Positions 1 to 7,630 of a stretch of DNA of 39,469 nt are shown here, piece after piece. The notes beneath the pieces are model-generated. The model worked only from the letters and a program-made list of their open reading frames with translations, was not told the origin of the DNA and did not search any database. A program made the translations under genes and the position numbers. The DNA comes from Bacteroidales bacterium UBA3808 (lineage in GTDB: Bacteria > Bacteroidota > Bacteroidia > Bacteroidales > Paludibacteraceae). How positions within the stretch are numbered: position 1 is the stretch's first letter; the number at the start of each line of letters is the position of its first letter. Location of the stretch: the NCBI GenBank assembly GCA_002369075.1, contig DFEG01000018.1, positions 1-39,469 on the forward strand, in the 5' to 3' direction.

Positions 1-228
1 TACGGCATTACCGTCAATGCCATCTGTCCGGGCTATTTCATCACTCCGCTGACCAAAGAGACGCTGGAGAGCGACTATTTCGCCAACTATGCCAAGACCG
101 TCATCCCGATGGAGCGCTACGGTCATGAGGGCGAGCTGGACAGCGCCGTTTGTTTCCTCGCCGCGGATGCCTCACGGTACGTCACCGGCGTGGCACTGCC
201 TGTCGATGGAGGATACACGTGTGTGTAA
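1..228 (+). CDS. SDR-family oxidoreductase, C-terminal part
   Basis: This is the last 75 codons of a gene cut by the left edge of the window; reading frame 1 runs to TAA at 226-228. The peptide carries the late short-chain dehydrogenase/reductase signatures: a VNAICPG stretch after the lost catalytic Tyr-Lys region, FLAADASRYVTG, and the terminal VDGGYTCV typical of 3-oxoacyl-ACP-reductase or gluconate-5-dehydrogenase-like members. The Rossmann fold and the active-site YxxxK lie outside the window, so substrate and cofactor cannot be fixed. It is followed by a short spacer made of AATTGAT repeats and then by the S9 peptidase on the same strand. Family assignment is firm; the exact enzyme is not. 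Confidence 0.85.
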   Translation, partial: YGITVNAICPGYFITPLTKETLESDYFANYAKTVIPMERYGHEGELDSAVCFLAADASRYVTGVALPVDGGYTCV

Positions 229-249
229 TTGATAATTGATAATTTATAG

Positions 250-2436
250 ATGAAAAACTGGAAGATATTTATTATGGCAGCCGTGGCAATCCTTGGCGCG
301 AGTTGCGCAAAAGAGAATACAGACACCTCCAAAGCGCCTATCACGAAGCCCGAAATCACGATTGAGGGCGGACGGCTGACACCGGAAGGGCTTTGGGCGA
401 TGGGGCGTATCGGTAGCGTGAAAAGCGATATCGAGACAGGTCTGCTCGCGTACACCGTGAGTTACTATTCCGTGGAGGAAAACCGCTCGACGACTTGGAT
501 CCGTATCTGCAACCCCTTCGAGAACATGGCGGTAGTAGATGAGTTCGTCGGCTCCGAGCCGGCTTGGTTCGGCAACAGCGGCGCACTGGCTTACCTCAAA
601 GGCGGCAAACTCTTTATCCGTCGCGACAAAGAGGAAGTGGAAGTCGAAGGCGCAGAAGATGTCGAGGGATTCCTACTCTCCCCGATGCGCGACAAGGTCA
701 TTTTGGTCAAGCAAGTCAAGACTGTTCCCTCTACCGCGGACAAGTATCCCGATCTGCCTTTGGCAACCGGTCACATACACGAGGACCTGATGTACAAGCA
801 TTGGGACGAATGGACGGAGACCGCTCCGCAGCCGTTCGTATACGAACTGCAGACCGAGTATTACGGTGAGGGCGAACGGATGAAATCCGCCAAGATTGGC
901 GGATGTGTAAATATCCTCGAAGGCACCGCTTATGAGTCTCCGATGAAGCCTTTCGGCGGCATCGAACAGTTGGCTTGGAACCCCAATAACGAGGAGATAG
1001 CCTATACCTGCCGCAAGAAAACGGGTCTCGACTACGCCGTCTCCACCAACAGCGACATATACCTCGTAAAAGTCGAAAGTCAAAAGTCGAAGGACAACAA
1101 TCTGGTGCTCTCCGACGAGCGTAACATCACCGAGGAGAACAAGGGTTATGACACCAACCCCTCTTATTCGCCCGACGGCGAGTGGATAGCCTGGCAGTCC
1201 ATGGAGCGCGACGGCTATGAGAGCGACCAGAACCGGCTGATGGTGATGAACCTCAAGACCGGCGAGAAGCGTTTCCTCAGCCGTTCGATGGATACCAACG
1301 TAGATGAATACAAATGGTTGGACGACACCTCTCTGGTTTTCACGGCTTGCAAACAAGCTACCGTTCAACTCTACCGCGTCACCCTCGACGGCTGGACCAC
1401 CAAACTGACGGACGGTCAGTGGGATTTGGGGCTTGGCGATGTAACCGACTATCAGGCTTATCTGCTCGGTCACTCCATGCGCCAGGCGAACGAGATCTAC
1501 CATCTGGACATCCGCGAATGGCTGCGCAAGGACCATGAGAGAATGGCGCACACTGAGATCTATTACGACCAGCCGTTTGACACCTATAATCAGCTCCTCG
1601 ACCAGTTGACCCACGAGAACGACAATATCTACTCCCAGATCGAGCGCTCGACCGTTGTGCCGCGGTGGCAGAAAACGACGGACGGCAAAGACATGCTGAC
1701 TTGGATCATCTATCCGCCGCATTTCGATCCGGCGAAGAAATACCCGACAATCCTCTACTGCGAGGGCGGTCCGCAAAGCCCGGTAAGCCAGTTCTGGTCC
1801 TTCCGGTGGAACTTCATGATGATGAGTGCGGGCGATTATATCATCGTGGCGCCGAACAGACGCGGTCTGCCGGGATTCGGCAAGGAGTGGAACGAAGAGA
1901 TCAGCGGCGACTACGGAGGCCAGTGCATGAAAGATTATTTCACCGCTATAGACGAGTTCTGCAAAGAGCCGTATGTGGACAAAGACCACTTGGGCTGCGT
2001 GGGTGCTTCGTTCGGCGGGTTCAGTGTCTATTGGATTGCAGGTCACCACGACGGACGGTTCAAAGCCTTCATCGCCCATGACGGAATCTTCAACTTAGAG
2101 ATGCAATACTTGGAGACCGAAGAGAAATGGTTTGCCAACTGGGACATGGGCGGCGCATACTGGGAGAAGAACAACGCCGTTGCGCAGCGCACATTTGCCA
2201 ACAGCCCGCATCGGTTTGTCGATAAGTGGGATACCCCGATTCTCTGTATCCACGGCGAGAAAGACTACCGTATCTTAGCCAACCAAGCCATGGCAGCCTT
2301 TGACGCCGCCAAGATGCGCGGCGTGCCGGCTGAACTGCTCATCTTCCCGGACGAGAACCACTGGGTCCTCAAACCCCAGAACGGCATCCTCTGGCAAAGA
2401 GAGTTCCGCGGATGGCTGGATCGGTGGCTGAAGTAA
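250..2436 (+). CDS. S9 family serine peptidase, predicted lipoprotein
   Basis: Predicted secreted peptidase of the prolyl-oligopeptidase clan (dipeptidyl-peptidase or acylaminoacyl-peptidase type), 728 residues. The N-terminus is a lipoprotein signal with lipobox LGASC, lipidated at Cys19. The first two thirds contain beta-propeller (PD40-like) segments such as NPSYSPDGEWIAW. The C-terminal third is an alpha/beta hydrolase domain with nucleophile elbow GASFGG (Ser587), an Asp in HGEKDYR (Asp672) and a His in DENHWV (His704), so the catalytic triad is complete. It probably cleaves peptides in the periplasm or at the cell surface. Residues about 273-281 (KVESQKSK) are encoded by a short degenerate repeat also seen in other genes here. 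No Shine-Dalgarno-like sequence precedes the ATG, as is usual in the phylum. Cleavage specificity is not visible. Confidence 0.9.
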   Translation: MKNWKIFIMAAVAILGASCAKENTDTSKAPITKPEITIEGGRLTPEGLWAMGRIGSVKSDIETGLLAYTVSYYSVEENRSTTWIRICNPFENMAVVDEFVGSEPAWFGNSGALAYLKGGKLFIRRDKEEVEVEGAEDVEGFLLSPMRDKVILVKQVKTVPSTADKYPDLPLATGHIHEDLMYKHWDEWTETAPQPFVYELQTEYYGEGERMKSAKIGGCVNILEGTAYESPMKPFGGIEQLAWNPNNEEIAYTCRKKTGLDYAVSTNSDIYLVKVESQKSKDNNLVLSDERNITEENKGYDTNPSYSPDGEWIAWQSMERDGYESDQNRLMVMNLKTGEKRFLSRSMDTNVDEYKWLDDTSLVFTACKQATVQLYRVTLDGWTTKLTDGQWDLGLGDVTDYQAYLLGHSMRQANEIYHLDIREWLRKDHERMAHTEIYYDQPFDTYNQLLDQLTHENDNIYSQIERSTVVPRWQKTTDGKDMLTWIIYPPHFDPAKKYPTILYCEGGPQSPVSQFWSFRWNFMMMSAGDYIIVAPNRRGLPGFGKEWNEEISGDYGGQCMKDYFTAIDEFCKEPYVDKDHLGCVGASFGGFSVYWIAGHHDGRFKAFIAHDGIFNLEMQYLETEEKWFANWDMGGAYWEKNNAVAQRTFANSPHRFVDKWDTPILCIHGEKDYRILANQAMAAFDAAKMRGVPAELLIFPDENHWVLKPQNGILWQREFRGWLDRWLK
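1068..1092 (+). repeat. AGTCGAAAGTC-type repeat inside the S9 peptidase gene
   Basis: Three near copies of AAGTCGAAAGTC-like sequence in tandem, translated as KVESQKSK. It matches the repeats in the DUF58 gene (8198-8222) and at the start of dxr, and is read in the same frame there. Confidence 0.7.
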
Positions 2437-2450
2437 GACTCCCCAAAAAC

Positions 2451-2488
2451 ATCGGAGTAATATCGGAGGCAAGTCGGAGGTAAGTCGG
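2451..2488 (+). repeat. TCGGAGTAAT/TCGGAGGCAA intergenic repeat, copy 1
   Basis: A run of TCGGAGTAATA, TCGGAGGCAAG and TCGGAGGTAAG units about 9-11 bp long. A second cluster of the same units lies at 23451-23506, 21 kb away. It sits just after the S9 peptidase stop codon and before its terminator. No function is apparent. Confidence 0.8.
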
Positions 2489-2516
2489 TATCAGACGCTA
2501 TTCTTATAACCAAAAA

Positions 2517-2547
2517 GACGGGCGACACATTGTGCCGCCCGTTTTTT
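2517..2547. terminator. Bidirectional intrinsic terminator
   Basis: Stem ACGGGCG/CGCCCGT, an A-C mismatch, then CAC/GTG around an ATT loop, followed on the plus strand by six T. An A-run on the left gives a T-run on the minus strand. It can therefore end both the S9 peptidase transcript and the convergent toxin-antitoxin transcript. Confidence 0.85.
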
Positions 2548-2572
2548 ACGCTGTCGGTGTCAGCGGTGCTAT

Positions 2573-2893
2573 TTAGTTTGTTTTCTTTGCTTGTTTTTTT
2601 GGTTCACGGCGCGTGTCCCAAAAACCTACAATGTAAACCGTATCGTCTTGGGTGTAATAGATAATCTTATTTTGTCTGGTTAGAACTATACTTCTGTACA
2701 ATCTATTTCTATCCGCCAATAATGGTTCAACTTTACCTAAAGAGGGAAATTCCATTATCTGATTTTGGATGTCCTCAGTATTCTCTTTAAATTTACGTAA
2801 CGCAGATAATCCCCACTCGTGCAGAATATACGATGCCGTTTTTCGCCATTGTTCACGAGCCTCTGTTGCCCATTGGATTTTTGTATTATTCAT
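2573..2893 (-). CDS. RelE/ParE-family toxin
   Basis: Small basic protein of 106 residues with the hallmarks of the RelE/ParE superfamily: an N-terminal helix (WATEAREQWRKTASYI), a central basic strand YRSIVLTRQNKIIYY and the terminal strand VYIVGFWDTRREP. RelE-like members cleave mRNA on the ribosome and ParE-like members poison gyrase; the sequence alone does not decide between them. I chose the ATG at 2891-2893 because it overlaps the antitoxin stop by 8 bp, the usual coupling in such operons. An in-frame extension to 2911 is possible but lies inside the antitoxin gene. The lysine-rich tail KKQAKKTN is typical. It is the second gene of a two-gene minus-strand operon. Confidence 0.85.
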   Translation of the reverse strand: MNNTKIQWATEAREQWRKTASYILHEWGLSALRKFKENTEDIQNQIMEFPSLGKVEPLLADRNRLYRSIVLTRQNKIIYYTQDDTVYIVGFWDTRREPKKQAKKTN

Positions 2894-3140
2894 ACTGCGC
2901 AACAAACTCATTCATCATTTGCGACATTTCTTCACGCGTATAAACTCTGCCGGCAGCAATATCTGCTTCCGACTCATCTATCATAGCATTGATCTCTTCC
3001 ATCGTATAGGGCTTCAGTTGCTCTTTGGTTTCGGCCTCTACCTGTTCGATAAGATGTTCAGCCAACCAGCGCTTGTTGGCTGTGGTCAGATTGTACCCGA
3101 GAATGGTTTCCCATACGTGTTGTAATGCCGTTGTACTCAT
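2886..3140 (-). CDS. Antitoxin of the RelE/ParE-type pair
   Basis: Acidic 84-residue protein directly upstream of, and overlapping, the toxin gene. The C-terminal half (MEEINAMIDESEADIAAGRVYTREE) resembles antitoxin tails that wrap around RelE/ParE toxins. The N-terminal half may dimerise or bind DNA, but I see no clear ribbon-helix-helix or helix-turn-helix. The identification rests on size, charge, gene order and overlap more than on a named family. It is preceded by a good Bacteroidetes promoter (3184-3215) and an AAAGGAG sequence 8 bases before the ATG, unusually like a Shine-Dalgarno site for this phylum. Confidence 0.75.
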   Translation of the reverse strand: MSTTALQHVWETILGYNLTTANKRWLAEHLIEQVEAETKEQLKPYTMEEINAMIDESEADIAAGRVYTREEMSQMMNEFVAQYE

Positions 3141-3183
3141 GATTATTCTCCTTTGAATTAGAGTAATTCTTCAATTTTGCTCG

Positions 3184-3215
3184 CAAAATTACATAAAAAA
3201 TTTGATATACGCAAA
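3184..3215 (-). promoter_or_regulatory. Promoter of the toxin-antitoxin operon
   Basis: On the minus strand, -33 TTTG (3212-3215), a 20-bp spacer and -7 TAATTTTG (3184-3191). The spacer begins CGTATATCAAA, the extended motif shared with other promoters in the window. Confidence 0.8.
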
Positions 3216-3241
3216 TAAATAGGAAGAAAAAAACGAATAAC

Positions 3242-3273
3242 TTTGCATATTTCAAAAAAAAGCAGTAACTTTG
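3242..3273 (+). promoter_or_regulatory. Promoter of the thioesterase gene
   Basis: -33 TTTG (3242-3245), 20-bp spacer starting CATATTTCAAA, -7 TAACTTTG (3266-3273). It diverges from the antitoxin promoter only 27 bp away, so the two could influence each other. Confidence 0.85.
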
Positions 3274-3312
3274 CAGTCGTTTTGCAAACGAAAGCAAAGG
3301 AGTTATAACAAG

Positions 3313-4056
3313 ATGAAATACAATTACGAATACGAAATTAAGTATCAGGAGGTGGACGCAAAGAAGAAACTGCGTCTCTTTAACCTCGAGAACTACATTT
3401 TAGAGGTAGCAGGGACGGTAGCAGACGAGTTGGGATTCGGCATCGCAAACCTCCATCCGCGGGGGCTGACATGGATCCTGACGCGGCTCTCCGTAGAGAT
3501 GTACGAACTGCCCACGCACTGCCAGAAAGTGCGGTTCGAGACTTGGATCGAGAGCAACGCACATATGCTGAGCACACGTAACTTCAGGATTTATGCGAAG
3601 CCGTCAGAAGTCAGCCATCAGAAGTCAGATGAATGGATATTAATCGGTCAGTGCAAGTCCGTTTGGGCGGTACTGGATCTGGAGAAACGCGAGATCGTCA
3701 ATATCTTCGACGACCCGATGTTTGAGGGTTGCGTGGACGGCGAGGTGATTGAGATGGCACGCGTGCGCATGACCACTATCCCCGAGCCCACAGGCTGCGT
3801 AGCGCACAAAGTCTCGTACTCCGACATCGACTACAACGGGCATTGCAACTCCTGCCGGTACCTGCAGGCGATGACGGACGCTTACCTGCCCGATTATTAC
3901 GGCAAGAAAGTGCGCCTCGACATCAACTACCAGAAAGAGGCGATGCTCGGCGAGAACCTGCAAACGCTCTACCTCGTTGCGCCGGACGGCGTGCAATACC
4001 AGCTCAAGAACGAGGCGGGCGAGACCTCCTGCTCCGCAAAAATTACCATTCAATAG
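3313..4056 (+). CDS. Acyl-ACP thioesterase
   Basis: Double-hotdog acyl-[acyl-carrier-protein] thioesterase, 247 residues. It should hydrolyse acyl-ACP to free fatty acid and ACP in the cytoplasm. The first hotdog carries ANLHPRGLTWILTRLSVEM; the second carries SDIDYNGHCNSCRYLQ, whose Asn175 and His177 match the catalytic Asn-His pair of the plant FatA/FatB family. The start at 3313 is preceded by AAAGGAG and lies 40 bases after a clear promoter. Residues 97-105 (PSEVSHQKS) are encoded by a short repeat of GTCAGAA/CATCAGAAG type placed in a loop between strands, where homologues usually have a short turn. A spacer of repeats separates it from the next gene, probably in the same transcript. Confidence 0.85.
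   Translation: MKYNYEYEIKYQEVDAKKKLRLFNLENYILEVAGTVADELGFGIANLHPRGLTWILTRLSVEMYELPTHCQKVRFETWIESNAHMLSTRNFRIYAKPSEVSHQKSDEWILIGQCKSVWAVLDLEKREIVNIFDDPMFEGCVDGEVIEMARVRMTTIPEPTGCVAHKVSYSDIDYNGHCNSCRYLQAMTDAYLPDYYGKKVRLDINYQKEAMLGENLQTLYLVAPDGVQYQLKNEAGETSCSAKITIQ
3603..3628 (+). repeat. GTCAG-type repeat inside the thioesterase gene
   Basis: GTCAGAAGTCAGCCATCAGAAGTCAG: two GTCAGAAGTCAG-like halves. It is read as SEVSHQKSD and belongs to the same family as the in-frame repeats in batD and mfd. Confidence 0.7.
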
Positions 4057-4108
4057 ACCGCTTCGCTCAAAGAAAAAAGACCGCAGCAGAGCTGCTCAAA
4101 GAAAAAAG
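4056..4108 (+). repeat. Tandem GACCGC...GCTCAAAGAAAAAAG repeat
   Basis: Two consecutive copies, the first beginning GACCGCTTCGCTCAAAG and the second GACCGCAGCAGAGCTGCTCAAAG, each followed by a run of A. The first 17 bp recur with one change inside the DUF58 gene (8219-8235), and the GACCGCTTCGC core occurs inverted twice in mfd. The array fills the gap between the thioesterase and the next gene. Confidence 0.75.
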
Positions 4109-4126
4109 ATAAAAGACAAATATATT

Positions 4127-4615
4127 ATGGAAACTCTTGAAAACACCACCCCATTGAAGCGTCCGGCGGAACTGGAATGCGACGTAGTGCGGTTCCAGAA
4201 CCAGAAAGACAAATGGATCGCCTTCGTAGGTCTCAAGGACGGCAAGCCGTATGAGATCTTCACCGGTCTTGCGGACGACGAGATGGGTATCGCGCTGCCT
4301 AAGTCCGTTACCAAAGGCAAAGTACTCAAGGTAGTACAGCCCGACGGGAGCAAGCGGTATGACTTCCAGTTCGTCAACACGCGCGGGTTCAAGACGACGG
4401 TGGAGGGGCTCAGTTACAAGTTCGACCGCGAGTTCTGGAACTACGCCAAGCTCATCTCCGGCGTGCTCCGTTACGGAATGCCGATTGACCAGGTGGTGCA
4501 CATGATCAGCGGTCTCCAGATGGACAGCGACTCCATCAACTCCTGGACTACCGGCGTTGCACGCGTGCTCAAACGCTACATCCCCGGAGAAGAAGCGGAA
4601 GAGATCGAGGAATAA
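4127..4615 (+). CDS. Free-standing ribonucleotide reductase C-terminal (TSCPD-like) domain protein
   Basis: 162 residues. The sequence RPAELECDVVRFQNQKDKW, then GLKDGKPYEIFTG, then FWNYAKLISGVLRYGMP resembles the C-terminal region of large adenosylcobalamin-dependent (class II) ribonucleotide reductases of Bacteroidetes, which carries a TSCPD-like fold. The catalytic barrel is absent: upstream lie a stop codon, a repeat array and an unrelated thioesterase. The protein therefore appears to be an independent polypeptide and not a frameshifted remnant. It might assist a reductase chain encoded elsewhere, but that is inference. The ATG at 4127 was chosen because the frame upstream is repeat sequence. 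The C-terminus is very acidic (EEAEEIEE). My family recognition comes from remembered sequence patterns and is moderate. Confidence 0.55.
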   Translation: METLENTTPLKRPAELECDVVRFQNQKDKWIAFVGLKDGKPYEIFTGLADDEMGIALPKSVTKGKVLKVVQPDGSKRYDFQFVNTRGFKTTVEGLSYKFDREFWNYAKLISGVLRYGMPIDQVVHMISGLQMDSDSINSWTTGVARVLKRYIPGEEAEEIEE

Positions 4616-4644
4616 AGAGTTCTTCAGATGCTTTCGGGCGGCAT

Positions 4645-6351
4645 CTACTTGTCGTGCTTGTGCTCGTAGATGGCTTCGTCCACATTGATGATGTAGTCGC
4701 CCATCTTCTCGAGTTCAAGGATGATATCCATATAATTGACACCGGTGGTGTAGTCGTACTCGTGCTCGGTGATAGACTGCATGTTTTGGTTCTTGAGTTC
4801 GTCACGGAAGTTATTGATTTCGTTCTCCATGTTGGTCATCTCGAAGAACTCGTCCTGCGTGATATTCACTTTTTCCAATGCATCCACCATCTTTGCCTGT
4901 GCGCCGGTGAGGAGATAAATCATCTGCTCGACGTTCTTCTCCTGATCCGCCGTAAAGGTGATATTGCCGTCGTGCTTGTGGCGGATGTAGCGCGAGAGGT
5001 TGTAGTTGGCGTCGCCCACGGACTCCAGCTCGCTGACGATACGGAGCATTTTGTGCACCTCGTGCTTGGACTGGTCGGACAGACGGCCGTCGGCTACCTG
5101 GTTGAGGTATTGCGCAATCTCGTATTCCATACGGTCGCAGATACCTTCGTATTTCTCGATACGCGAGAAAATCTTGGTGAACTGGGTGTTGTCCTTCTCA
5201 TAGAAGAGCTCGTGTACCATGCCAATCATACGTTGCGCACGGAGAGCGAAGACATGCACCTCTTTCCATGCCTGAAGGATAGAGAGCTCGGAGGTGGACA
5301 TCAAACCGCCGGAGATAAACTTGAGCTGGCTGTCCGTATCTTTTTGTTCCGGTTTGGACGGGATGATGGTGCTCACTACGCGCTCCAACACAGGCACGAA
5401 CCATATAAGAATCATTGTGTTCGTTACGTTGAACGCCGTGTGGAAGGTAGCCAGAACGGCATTCAGTTTGTCCGGCGACACGTCAGACGGTACGCCCGGC
5501 GTGAAATCCACGCCCCATAGCTCACACACACCGCCTACAAACCAACGGAAGACGCACAGCACCCACACAACGCCGAAGAGGTTGAACACCAAGTGCGCAA
5601 GAGCCGCACGGCGTGCCTGAACCGAGGCGGAGAGCGCTACTACATTGGAGGTGATGGTCGTACCGATATTCTCACCCAGCACCAGCGCAATACCCATATC
5701 CACAGGCAGCACGTGGGTCGAACAGAGCGTCATCGTGATAGCCATGATCGCCGCCGAGGACTGCACAGCAAAAGTCAGTATTCCGCCTACTAACAGATAG
5801 AGGAAATAGCTGCCGTAGCCCCAGGACGAAGTAGCAATGAAGAAATTGCGAACCGGCGCCATTTCGTCCAAGTGCATGTCGGTGGCATTGATTTTCAAGG
5901 TCGTCAGACCAAGCAGCATGAGCGACAGACCGATGAGGAAATCGCCGAGGTTGGCGTTCTTCTTGGTGTAGATGAGCGCGACAGCCAGTACGATAGTGGC
6001 ATACACGACCAAGCGGAGGTCAAACGATCCGCCGCCGAGCACCATGATCCACGCCGTGAAGGTCGTACCGATGTTGGCACCCATGATGACCGAGATAGCC
6101 TGCGCCAGCGAGAGAATACCCGCCGAGACGAAGCTGACGGTCATAACCGTTGTAGCCGTGGAAGACTGAACCGCCGCAGTAATGAACGCACCGGTGAGCA
6201 CGCCCGAGAAACGGTTGGTAGTCATCGTACCAAGTACATTGGAGAGCTTGCTACCTGCCATCTTCTGCAGGCCTTCACTCATCACCTTCATTCCGTACAT
6301 CAGCATTGCCACGGAACCGATGAGTGTGATAATCTGGAGTAATAAAGTCAT
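4645..6351 (-). CDS. Na/Pi cotransporter family protein with PhoU-like tail
   Basis: 568-residue inner-membrane protein of the NptA/PhoU-fused Na/Pi-cotransporter family. The N-terminal 320 residues are mostly transmembrane helices and contain the two inverted-repeat signatures: QSSTATT (from residue 62) with GANIGTT (91-97), and QSSAAIM (from 197) with GENIGTT (226-232). After a hydrophilic linker, residues about 360-560 are helical and PhoU-like (for example ELESVGDANYNLSRYI). It probably imports phosphate with sodium, the tail sensing or regulating; an anion other than phosphate cannot be excluded. It is a single gene with its own promoter (6393-6424), divergent from the moxR-bat operon and convergent with the 4127-4615 gene, leaving only 29 bp between stop codons. 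Confidence 0.88.
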   Translation of the reverse strand: MTLLLQIITLIGSVAMLMYGMKVMSEGLQKMAGSKLSNVLGTMTTNRFSGVLTGAFITAAVQSSTATTVMTVSFVSAGILSLAQAISVIMGANIGTTFTAWIMVLGGGSFDLRLVVYATIVLAVALIYTKKNANLGDFLIGLSLMLLGLTTLKINATDMHLDEMAPVRNFFIATSSWGYGSYFLYLLVGGILTFAVQSSAAIMAITMTLCSTHVLPVDMGIALVLGENIGTTITSNVVALSASVQARRAALAHLVFNLFGVVWVLCVFRWFVGGVCELWGVDFTPGVPSDVSPDKLNAVLATFHTAFNVTNTMILIWFVPVLERVVSTIIPSKPEQKDTDSQLKFISGGLMSTSELSILQAWKEVHVFALRAQRMIGMVHELFYEKDNTQFTKIFSRIEKYEGICDRMEYEIAQYLNQVADGRLSDQSKHEVHKMLRIVSELESVGDANYNLSRYIRHKHDGNITFTADQEKNVEQMIYLLTGAQAKMVDALEKVNITQDEFFEMTNMENEINNFRDELKNQNMQSITEHEYDYTTGVNYMDIILELEKMGDYIINVDEAIYEHKHDK

Positions 6352-6392
6352 ATAGATTGTTTGCTATTTTCGCACATATACGAATTCGGGTA

Positions 6393-6424
6393 CAAAGATA
6401 CAACTTTTTTTTGGAATATGCAAA
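6393..6424 (-). promoter_or_regulatory. Promoter of the Na/Pi transporter gene
   Basis: Minus strand: -33 TTTG (6421-6424), spacer of 20 beginning CATATTCCAAA, -7 TATCTTTG (6393-6400). The untranslated leader is about 35 bases. Confidence 0.85.
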
Positions 6425-6506
6425 TTTTATGTACGATTGTTGATTTGGCACGGATTTTGCATGCTAAAAATCATAGATAATTCATAAAAAAACACCATAC
6501 AAAACT

Positions 6507-7496
6507 ATGCAAGTAGATATTAGAGAATTGCAAGAGCGCGTGGAGCGCGAGAGTTCGTTTGTAGATGCCCTGACACTGGGCATGAACCAGGTGATCGTGG
6601 GTCAGAAGCACCTTGTAGAGAGTTTGCTTATAGGTCTGTTGAGCGACGGGCACATATTGTTGGAAGGCGTGCCGGGTTTGGCGAAAACCCTTGCCATCAA
6701 GACATTGAGCGACTTGATTAAGGCTAATTTCAGCCGTATCCAGTTCACGCCGGATCTGCTGCCGGCGGATGTACTCGGCACACAGATTTACAGCCAGAAG
6801 AGCGAAGAGTTCAAGATAAAGAAAGGTCCGATCTTCGCTAATTTTGTGTTGGCGGATGAGATCAACCGTGCTCCGGCAAAAGTGCAGAGCGCGTTGTTGG
6901 AGGCGATGCAGGAGCGCCAGGTGACCATCGGCGAGCAGACGTTCAAGTTAGACGACCCGTTCCTCGTGCTGGCTACCCAGAACCCGATCGAGCAGGAAGG
7001 CACCTACCCTCTTCCTGAGGCGCAGACCGACCGTTTCATGCTGAAGGTGGTAATCGGTTATCCAAAGAAAGAAGAGGAGCAGGCTATCATCCGCCAGAAC
7101 ATCGCGAGCGAGAAGAAGACCGTGCTGCCGATTCTCTCCACAGCCGACATCATCAAGGCACGCAAGATCGTAGAGGAGGTGTATCTGGACGAGAAGATCG
7201 AGAAATATATCGTCGATATCGTGTTTGCAACCCGTCAGCCGGAAGAGTACGGCCTGAAGGATTTGAAACAGATGATTGCTTTCGGCGGTTCACCCCGTGC
7301 CTCGATCAGTCTGGCCCGCGCTGCCCGTGCGTACGCGTTTATACATAGAAGAGGATACGTGACTCCGGAAGACGTGCGCGCCGTATGCTACGATGTACTG
7401 CGTCACCGTATCGGTCTGACCTACGAGGCGGAGGCAAACAACATGACGACGGAGGATGTGATTACGGAGGTGCTCAATGCCGTTCAGGTACCGTAA
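6507..7496 (+). CDS. MoxR-family AAA+ ATPase
   Basis: 329-residue cytoplasmic AAA+ ATPase of the MoxR family, the chaperone-like ATPase that partners VWA-domain proteins. Walker A is GVPGLAKT (54-61), Walker B ends in DEIN (117-120), the sensor region is LATQNPIEQEGTYPLPEAQTDR, and the C-terminal lid follows. It opens the bat operon, the invariable position of this family in Bacteroidetes, and probably remodels or activates the membrane VWA proteins BatA and BatB encoded downstream. No canonical -33/-7 pair is evident in the 155 bases upstream. A 134-bp repeat-filled gap separates it from the DUF58 gene. Confidence 0.93.
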   Translation: MQVDIRELQERVERESSFVDALTLGMNQVIVGQKHLVESLLIGLLSDGHILLEGVPGLAKTLAIKTLSDLIKANFSRIQFTPDLLPADVLGTQIYSQKSEEFKIKKGPIFANFVLADEINRAPAKVQSALLEAMQERQVTIGEQTFKLDDPFLVLATQNPIEQEGTYPLPEAQTDRFMLKVVIGYPKKEEEQAIIRQNIASEKKTVLPILSTADIIKARKIVEEVYLDEKIEKYIVDIVFATRQPEEYGLKDLKQMIAFGGSPRASISLARAARAYAFIHRRGYVTPEDVRAVCYDVLRHRIGLTYEAEANNMTTEDVITEVLNAVQVP

Positions 7497-7630
7497 AGTA
7501 CCATTTGGTCATGTACCATGTACCATTTATTTACAATTGAGTTATTTAGCCATTTGCTCCGTAGTTTTTCAAATTGCCCAATGACTCAATAAATGACCAA
7601 ATCGTAAATGTCCAAATCGTAAATGGATTT
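7497..7630 (+). repeat. Repeat-filled gap between moxR and the DUF58 gene
   Basis: The start holds clustered GTACCAT units (7497-7526). The end holds CAAATCGTAAATG units. ATTTGGTCAT (7503-7512) and its exact complement ATGACCAAAT (7593-7602) could form a stem around an 80-base loop. The reading frame upstream of 7631 is made only of this sequence, so I do not count it as coding. Whether the structure affects expression within the operon is unknown. Confidence 0.6.

Noticed and set aside
673..2079. 468-codon open frame opposite the S9 peptidase
   Set aside because: Shadow of the peptidase gene; no recognisable domain and the sense strand has an intact catalytic triad.
4626..4646. Terminator AGATGC/GCATCT between the RNR-like gene and the Na/Pi transporter gene
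   Set aside because: Stem of only 6 bp with a 9-base loop and no T-run on either strand.
6425..6506. Promoter for moxR near GGATTTTG (about 6462-6469)
   Set aside because: It does not fit TAnnTTTG and no TTG stands at the right distance; the moxR promoter remains unplaced.
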